Source: Planctomycetes bacterium GWC2_45_44 (GTDB lineage Bacteria > Planctomycetota > Phycisphaerae > Sedimentisphaerales > UBA12454). From it: DNA of 35,803 bases. This document shows positions 31,738 through 35,803 of this stretch, piece after piece. The notes below the pieces were generated by a model. That model was not told the origin of the DNA. It saw only the letters and a program-made list of their open reading frames with translations, and searched no databases. Each line of letters begins with the position of its first letter. Within the stretch, counting starts at the first letter, position 1. The stretch covers positions 1-35,803 of the forward strand of contig MHXU01000013.1 of assembly GCA_001824555.1 (NCBI GenBank). Reading direction: 5' to 3'. A program made the position numbers and the translations under genes.

Positions 31738-31764
31738 ATTTTTTGCAAACCGCCCAAATACCAA

Positions 31765-31892
31765 ATACTAATAGTTTCTAACATAATGAAAAAGACGCAA
31801 CATAGTGAAGCGTATCTCGTCGTTCGTGAATCGTGAAGCGAAAAAACGACAAAATACAAAAATTATGTACAAATGTCTTTTTGTTAGAGTTT
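31765..31892. other. rsmE-prfA spacer with direct and inverted short repeats
   Basis: The 128-base spacer contains GTCGTT (31820-31825) opposed by AACGAC about 30 bases on, two CGTGAA units, and a TTTCTAAC word on both sides (about 31776 and 31890). It resembles the other low-complexity spacers in the window. No promoter could be chosen with confidence. Confidence 0.3.
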
Positions 31893-32984
31893 CTAACTTA
31901 AATTTTCGAGACGAATTTTTTTATCGTATTCGATAAGAGCCGCTATCAATTCTTCCATATCGCCCGCGACTATTTTATCAAGATTATACAGCGAAACATT
32001 TATGCGGTGGTCGGTGAGCCTGTTCTGCGGAAAATTATACGTTCGTATTCTCGCAGACCTGTCGCCAGAACCAATCATCGTCTTGCGCTGCTCTTCGCGT
32101 TTGCTTTTATCAATAGACTGATAATGCTCATAAACCCTGCTTCGCAGCAGCCGCCAGGCCTTTGCGCGATTTTTATGCTGGCTTCTGTCCTCACGCATAT
32201 TTACCGTGATGCCGGTCGGAATGTGTTCGAGTTTCACTGCGCTGTTTATTTTATTAACCGCCTGTCCGCCGGGGCCGCCCGCCCTGCTGACATATTCGTT
32301 GACATCGCTTGTGGGAATTTGAATGTCTAATTCTTCGGCTTCCGGCAGAACCGCAACCGTTACCGCCGATGTGTGAACTCTGCCCTGCGTTTCGGTTTCT
32401 GGAACTCTCTGGACACGATGGCCGCCGCCTTCATATCCCAAATGCGTCCAGACACCGGGGCCTTTGATATTTAAAACCACTTCCCGAAAACCGCCCAGCT
32501 CGCTTGCGCTGAAGTCCATCTGCTCGATTTTCCATTTTTGCTTTTCGCAGTAGCGAATATACATTTCATATAAATCGCGCGCGAACAGCGCTGCCTCGTC
32601 GCCGCCTGTGCCTGCCCGAATTTCCATAATAACAGAGCCGACAGATGCGTCGTCAGCCATAACAAATGAATCTTTGATTTGCTCGAAAAGCTCATTGCTC
32701 TTCTGTTCAAGTCCGGCCAGTTCTTCAACCGCCATCTGCTTAAATTCCTCGTCGGCGGCAGGGTCGTTTATAATCGCTTTTGCCTGCTCGATTTCCTCAA
32801 TTTGTTTTTTATAACTGCGATAGCGGGAAACAGTCAGTTTGAGTTTGCCCTGTTCTTTGGCCAGTGCGATGGATTTCATCGGGTCGGAAGCGACTGCCTG
32901 GTCTTCGAGCAGTTTCTCTATCTCGATGAATCGGTTCTCCTGCTCCGTCAGTTTTTTTATTAGGGCTGAATGTATATCACTCAT
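31893..32984 (-). CDS. prfA: Peptide chain release factor 1
   Basis: Recognises UAA and UAG stop codons and releases the finished peptide. The GGQ motif is in SRAGGPGGQAVNKINSAV. The tripeptide decoding region reads RVPETETQGRVHTSAVTVA, with PET in place of the common PAT, which still fits the PxT rule for RF1. The RF2 SPF motif is absent. 363 residues is normal. prmC, which often follows and methylates the GGQ glutamine, is not next to it. Confidence 0.95.
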   Translation of the reverse strand: MSDIHSALIKKLTEQENRFIEIEKLLEDQAVASDPMKSIALAKEQGKLKLTVSRYRSYKKQIEEIEQAKAIINDPAADEEFKQMAVEELAGLEQKSNELFEQIKDSFVMADDASVGSVIMEIRAGTGGDEAALFARDLYEMYIRYCEKQKWKIEQMDFSASELGGFREVVLNIKGPGVWTHLGYEGGGHRVQRVPETETQGRVHTSAVTVAVLPEAEELDIQIPTSDVNEYVSRAGGPGGQAVNKINSAVKLEHIPTGITVNMREDRSQHKNRAKAWRLLRSRVYEHYQSIDKSKREEQRKTMIGSGDRSARIRTYNFPQNRLTDHRINVSLYNLDKIVAGDMEELIAALIEYDKKIRLENLS

Positions 32985-33001
32985 AATACAAACCAGTTAT
33001 C

Positions 33002-33028
33002 TGTCATTCCAGCAAAAGCCGGAACCCA
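33002..33028. repeat. Degenerate dRS3-like palindrome, third copy
   Basis: In inverted orientation it reads TGGGTTCCGGCTTT then TGCTGGAATGACA. Compared with 8618-8644, one stem pair changes from C-G to a G-T wobble, so folding is kept. It is in the spacer between rpmE and prfA. Confidence 0.5.
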
Positions 33029-33044
33029 TTTTTCAATCTTTTTT

Positions 33045-33066
33045 CTCTGTGCCTCTGTGGTGAATA
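33045..33066. repeat. CACAGAG-type intergenic repeat, copy 3
   Basis: TTTCTCTGTGCCTCTGTGGT plus GAA is the inverted form of 19371-19392 with about two differences. It sits next to the dRS3-like palindrome in the rpmE-prfA gap. Confidence 0.6.
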
Positions 33067-33148
33067 TGTTTTATGGATAAAAAATTACGCTGCCGGTGCA
33101 TAGCCTGTTTGACTACGACCGACAGCGCAAGTTGTACACGAACGGAAA

Positions 33149-33379
33149 CTACTTTTCTTTTTTAGCGGACTGGTTCATATAGCCCTGCCCGTATTTCTTC
33201 TGGAATCTTTCGATTCGACCGGCAGTATCAACGAACTTTTGTTTGCCGGTATAGAACGGATGGCACATCGAGCAAATATCTGCGCTGATGTTTTTGACCG
33301 TACTGCGGGTCTCAAACGTATTTCCGCAGCCGCATTTTACCTTAACGACATCGTATTTTGGATGTATGCCTTCTTTCAT
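33149..33379 (-). CDS. rpmE: 50S ribosomal protein L31
   Basis: 76-residue ribosomal protein starting [19 protein letters not shown]. The cysteines of CGCGNTF and [12 protein letters not shown] make it the zinc-binding (C+) type. It ends the usual [16 protein letters not shown]. Placement ahead of prfA is common in bacteria. A strong promoter is 30 bases upstream. Confidence 0.95.
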   Translation of the reverse strand: MKEGIHPKYDVVKVKCGCGNTFETRSTVKNISADICSMCHPFYTGKQKFVDTAGRIERFQKKYGQGYMNQSAKKEK

Positions 33380-33410
33380 TGTCTTTCACCTTTATAAACC
33401 AAAGCACAGT

Positions 33411-33438
33411 ATTATATCGGCTTTTTTGAGGTATGCAA
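33411..33438 (-). promoter_or_regulatory. Sigma-70 promoter of rpmE
   Basis: On the minus strand TTGCAT (33438-33433) and a perfect TATAAT (33416-33411) are 16 bases apart, with the start site about 25 bases before the rpmE ATG. Confidence 0.7.
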
Positions 33439-33473
33439 GAAGTTTTTGTGAGCAAGCAACCCCTTTAATTTAT

Positions 33474-33514
33474 CGCAAAAACGGCATTTTTGCGTTATTT
33501 TCTCAAAATAACGC
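33474..33514 (-). terminator. Two overlapping hairpins at the end of the HEPN gene
   Basis: GCGTTATTTT-CTC-AAAATAACGC (33492-33514, 10-bp stem) overlaps the last codons and stop of the HEPN gene. CGCAAAAA-CGGCA-TTTTTGCG (33474-33494, 8-bp stem) shares its first three bases. They are mutually exclusive at the shared GCG. They likely end or process the toxin-antitoxin transcript. Confidence 0.6.
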
Positions 33515-33916
33515 GTGTTCCATGAGTAGTTTTTTTACTTTTTGGCGTACCTGCCGGGCGATTTTTACCGCCTGCTTGGCTTCAGCAAGGGAAATTGACT
33601 CATAATGGCCGGGATAACGAGTTGTCGTTGCGTATTCCGTCAGCAGCCTTTGCTGTTCAACGGATAGTGGGAATTTTATACTTTTTGGCAGCAATGAAAC
33701 TAATGTTTCAACATCGTGAGTACGCCCAAACTCAATTTTCAGTATAACCAACAGGGCTTTTAGATATTTTTCAACGCACTGCTGGGCGTGAAAACAAACC
33801 GTATCGGTCGGGCATTTCGCTCCTAATTTAAGCGTGTGAACGGCGTTTTTCAAGTCGTTTTCGGCCTTAATCGCCCATTCGCCGGCAACTATTGCGATTT
33901 TATCCTGTTCTGGCAT
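33503..33916 (-). CDS. HEPN domain protein (probable toxin of HEPN/MNT pair)
   Basis: 137-residue all-helical protein of the HEPN family. CFHAQQCVEKYLKALLV and FGRTHDVETLVSLLP are the conserved core, and TTRYPGHYESIS follows. In HEPN/MNT systems this protein is an RNase-like toxin held off by the partner nucleotidyltransferase. I do not see a clear RNxxxH RNase motif, so toxicity is uncertain. Its ATG lies 17 bases inside the upstream MNT gene, so translation is coupled. Confidence 0.8.
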   Translation of the reverse strand: MPEQDKIAIVAGEWAIKAENDLKNAVHTLKLGAKCPTDTVCFHAQQCVEKYLKALLVILKIEFGRTHDVETLVSLLPKSIKFPLSVEQQRLLTEYATTTRYPGHYESISLAEAKQAVKIARQVRQKVKKLLMEHALF

Positions 33917-34256
33917 AAAGAAGTTTTCCTTCCCGCACAGCAGGCCATTCTATTGTTCCAACAATATCCTTTCGCCACTCAAAATCCTCCGGCCTGACTA
34001 CAATCAAATCCTTGGCGACCGCAATATCGTGGAGCGCAACACCGATTTCAACGGTTTTTTGGCGTACAGAGCCTTTCACCGGCATTACAATAAGCAGGTC
34101 AATATCGCTATCCGCTCTGGCTCTGCCTTTAGCGTGCGAACCAAAAAGAATGATTTTGTCGGGCGAAAAACGACTTACAATGCGACCAACCATTCTTTTT
34201 ATCTGCCTGCCGGAGGCTAATTTGTTTCGGGCTGCTGTTTTTTTGATTTTTGACAC
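33900..34256 (-). CDS. MNT-type nucleotidyltransferase (probable antitoxin)
   Basis: 118-residue minimal nucleotidyltransferase. The catalytic pattern GS-x10-DxD is exact in ILFGSHAKGRARADSDIDLL, so it looks active. In the known MntA/HepT system such proteins neutralise HEPN toxins by AMPylation. The basic N-terminus (KIKKTAARNKLASGRQIKR) may bind nucleic acid. It starts at GTG 34256 with GGGAAAA upstream. It is the first gene of the pair and is divergent from dapB. Confidence 0.85.
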   Translation of the reverse strand: MSKIKKTAARNKLASGRQIKRMVGRIVSRFSPDKIILFGSHAKGRARADSDIDLLIVMPVKGSVRQKTVEIGVALHDIAVAKDLIVVRPEDFEWRKDIVGTIEWPAVREGKLLYARTG

Positions 34257-34328
34257 GAAGTTTTCCCTTTAACTGCCGAATTTAAGAATACCGCAACAAA
34301 CCCATATTTGCAAGTTTTAAGCTATTAC

Positions 34329-34357
34329 TTGTCAAAACCTCTTTTTTGGCTTATAAT
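34329..34357 (+). promoter_or_regulatory. Sigma-70 promoter of dapB
   Basis: TTGTCA (34329-34334) and perfect TATAAT (34352-34357) with a 17-base spacer. It fixes the dapB start at 34465 by placing the longer reading frame (from 34360) inside the promoter. The leader is about 100 nt. Confidence 0.8.
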
Positions 34358-34464
34358 TTGTGAGAAAAGAAGCAGGGATGCAAGGATTTTGTCAGCCTTT
34401 GGCCGAGTTTCCTTACTTCCTTATTTTCTTGCCTCTTTATTTCATAGTTTTAAAGGAACGAAAA

Positions 34465-35244
34465 ATGACTCCAAAACTAATAATCGTCGGTGCCGCCGGC
34501 AGAATGGGCAAAAGGCTTACCGCTCTTGCCGCAGCATCCAAAAATTTCGACATAATCGGCCTGCTCGAAAACAAAGGCAATCCCGAACTTGGCAAAGACC
34601 TTGAGCAGGTCGGTGTGAAAATCACTTCCGATTTTCCGGCAGGGGCAAACGTTGTTATTGATTTTTCGCTGCCCGCGGCGTTTGGCGGCACGCTCGACTA
34701 CTGTCTGAAAAACAAAGCTGCCCTTGTTTGTGGAACGACAGGCCTTGATGACGTTCAGCTCAAAAAAATCGAGCAGGCCTCAAAATCAATCCCAGTTATT
34801 CAGGCAACGAATATGAGCGTCGGTATGAATTTGCTGTTTGAGCTTGTCGGCAAAGTCGCCGCCAAACTCGGCGAAGAATACGATATTGAAATCATCGAAG
34901 CGCATCATCGTTTCAAAAAAGACGCTCCCAGCGGTTCAGCAATGACGCTTGCGGAAAGAATCGCCGCCGAAACAAAGAAAGATTTCCCCGCCTGCCTCGA
35001 TTGCGGCAGAACCGGCAAAGAAGCCCTTCGCAAAAAAGGCACAATCGGTATGCAGGCAATTCGCCTTGGCGACACAATCGGCGAACACTCCGTAATGTTT
35101 GGCACGCTCGGCGAAACGCTGACAATTTCGCACAGCGCGCACAGCAGAGATACTTTCGCCGCAGGCGCAGTCAGAGCCGCAGCCTGGCTCGCCGGAAAAC
35201 AGCCCGCAAAATACTCAATGGCCGATGTGCTGGGACTGAAATAA
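34465..35244 (+). CDS. dapB: 4-hydroxy-tetrahydrodipicolinate reductase
   Basis: Lysine and diaminopimelate pathway enzyme that reduces HTPA with NAD(P)H. The N-terminal nucleotide motif is VGAAGRMGKR, followed by VVIDFSLPAA, VCGTTGL and ATNMSVGMNLL. The catalytic/substrate motif is EIIEAHHRFKKDAPSGSAM. 259 residues is normal. AAAGGA is 9 nt before the ATG. The diaminopimelate product is needed for peptidoglycan. Confidence 0.95.
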   Translation: MTPKLIIVGAAGRMGKRLTALAAASKNFDIIGLLENKGNPELGKDLEQVGVKITSDFPAGANVVIDFSLPAAFGGTLDYCLKNKAALVCGTTGLDDVQLKKIEQASKSIPVIQATNMSVGMNLLFELVGKVAAKLGEEYDIEIIEAHHRFKKDAPSGSAMTLAERIAAETKKDFPACLDCGRTGKEALRKKGTIGMQAIRLGDTIGEHSVMFGTLGETLTISHSAHSRDTFAAGAVRAAAWLAGKQPAKYSMADVLGLK

Positions 35245-35317
35245 TGTCAATTTGGTTATTGCTTGCAACGGCGGATACGAAGGCTTAAAATCACGGCTTA
35301 ACAAATAAGGATTAATT

Positions 35318-35674
35318 ATGCTGATAAAAGTTTTAAAAAGTAAAATACACCGTGCGACGGTTACGGACGCTCTGATAGACTACCCAGGCAGTATCGGTAT
35401 TGATTCTGCGCTTATGGAGGCCAGCGGGCTTGTGCCTTACGAGCTTGTTCTGGTCGCCGATACCACTAATGGCGCAAGACTCGAAACTTATGTCGTACCC
35501 GAAGCAGCTGGCAGCGGCAAAGTACAGATTCTCGGCGCAGCGGCCAAACTGATGAACAAAGGCGACATCATCATTATTATGAGCTTCGGTTTGCTTTCGC
35601 CGGAAGATGCAAGACACACCAAACCAAAAGTCGTCATCGCCAATGAAAAAAACGGAATTAAGGAAATACAGTAA
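35318..35674 (+). CDS. panD: Aspartate 1-decarboxylase
   Basis: Makes beta-alanine from aspartate for pantothenate synthesis. The proenzyme self-cleaves at Gly-Ser to form a pyruvoyl group; the site is in DYPGSIGIDSALM (about residues 22-34, cut between G and S). 118 residues is usual. AAGGA precedes the ATG. It follows dapB by 73 bases and may be on the same transcript. Confidence 0.95.
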   Translation: MLIKVLKSKIHRATVTDALIDYPGSIGIDSALMEASGLVPYELVLVADTTNGARLETYVVPEAAGSGKVQILGAAAKLMNKGDIIIIMSFGLLSPEDARHTKPKVVIANEKNGIKEIQ

Positions 35675-35678
35675 ATTA

Positions 35679-35713
35679 TGCTATGCCGAAGGCATTCCGC
35701 ATTTTTGATTTTT
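35679..35713 (+). terminator. Weak terminator-like palindrome after panD
   Basis: ATGCC-GAA-GGCAT (35683-35695) is followed by TCCGCATTTTTGATTTTTT. The stem is short, so this may be one of the dispersed palindromes next to AT-rich sequence. Confidence 0.3.
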
Positions 35714-35737
35714 TATTTTTGATATTTAATTTTCTTT

Positions 35738-35803
35738 ATGCATCCTGAACTTTTTAGAATACCGTTCACGCACCTTACCGTAAAAAGTTACGGCGTTATG
35801 ATG
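35738..35803 (+). CDS. lgt: Prolipoprotein diacylglyceryl transferase, N-terminal fragment
   Basis: Twenty-two codons from ATG 35738 to the window edge read MHPELFRIPFTHLTV then KSYGVMM. The pattern MHPxLFxIP followed by a YGxM turn is the typical start of Lgt, the membrane enzyme that attaches diacylglycerol to lipoproteins. It is cut by the window edge, so only the first periplasmic segment and turn are seen. AT-rich sequence precedes it and no strong ribosome binding site is visible. Confidence 0.75.
   Translation, partial: MHPELFRIPFTHLTVKSYGVMM

Noticed and set aside
34360-34464. Longer N-terminus for dapB
   Set aside because: It begins 2 bases after the -10 box of a strong promoter, so it cannot be translated from that transcript. 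ATG 34465 has AAAGGA and starts a normal DapB.
1-35803. CRISPR array, rRNA, tRNA or complete insertion sequence
   Set aside because: No regularly spaced repeats, no RNA gene cores and no transposase reading frame were found.

Overview
The window looks like a chromosomal segment of a motile Gram-negative-type bacterium, most likely a Planctomycete of the Phycisphaerae/Sedimentisphaerales kind. This is inferred from moderate GC, a cytosolic neutral-ceramidase-like protein next to amino-sugar genes, a PPi-type phosphofructokinase, an ECF sigma module with a secreted repeat protein, and intergenic gaps rich in small palindromes. No rRNA or tRNA gene is present to settle the taxonomy.

Layout. (1) 1-424: the 5' end of a minus-strand gene running off the left edge, then palindromic repeats and the operator/promoter zone of a GntR regulator. 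(2) 425-7202 (+): an amino-sugar catabolic operon: GntR/UTRA regulator, NagA-type deacetylase, ceramidase-like hydrolase, divergent NagB-like protein, phosphofructokinase and glycerate kinase. A convergent zinc polyol/alcohol dehydrogenase follows (minus, 7199-8233). (3) 8234-8711: a gene-free stretch with an orphan promoter, consecutive hairpins and a strong terminator (candidate small RNA), then a stack of repeat palindromes. (4) 8712-12606: housekeeping genes: YchF GTPase, a fumarase-type beta subunit, a U32 peptidase/RlhA-like protein and ribosomal protein L21. (5) 12788-14736: ECF sigma factor, single-pass membrane protein and secreted protein, closed by a terminator, followed by a YhaM-like exoribonuclease.

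(6) 15820-29878 (minus): a flagellar cluster read right to left: flgB, flgC, fliE, fliF, fliG, fliH, fliI, fliJ, a MotE-like gene, motA, motB, a second motB-like gene, fliO, fliP, fliQ, fliR, flhB. It ends with a membrane protein carrying a degenerate ParA/tyrosine-kinase-like domain where flhA/flhF/flhG often lie. It covers the rod start, MS ring, export gate, export ATPase and stator. fliM/fliN, flgD/flgE, fliK and flhA are not in the window. Two well-matched sigma-54 promoters (upstream of flgB and fliO) suggest sigma-54 control.

(7) 30134-33379 (minus): rpmE, prfA, rsmE, panC, with a strong sigma-70 promoter before rpmE. (8) 33503-34256 (minus): a HEPN/MNT toxin-antitoxin pair ending in two overlapping hairpins. 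(9) 34329-35803 (+): a good sigma-70 promoter, dapB, panD and the first 22 codons of lgt at the right edge.

Most notable: the amino-sugar operon whose NagB-like and ceramidase-like members lack or alter hallmark residues; a MotB paralogue without the proton-carrying aspartate; the membrane protein with a dead-looking P-loop beside flhB; the candidate small RNA; and palindromic repeats whose stems vary but stay self-complementary.
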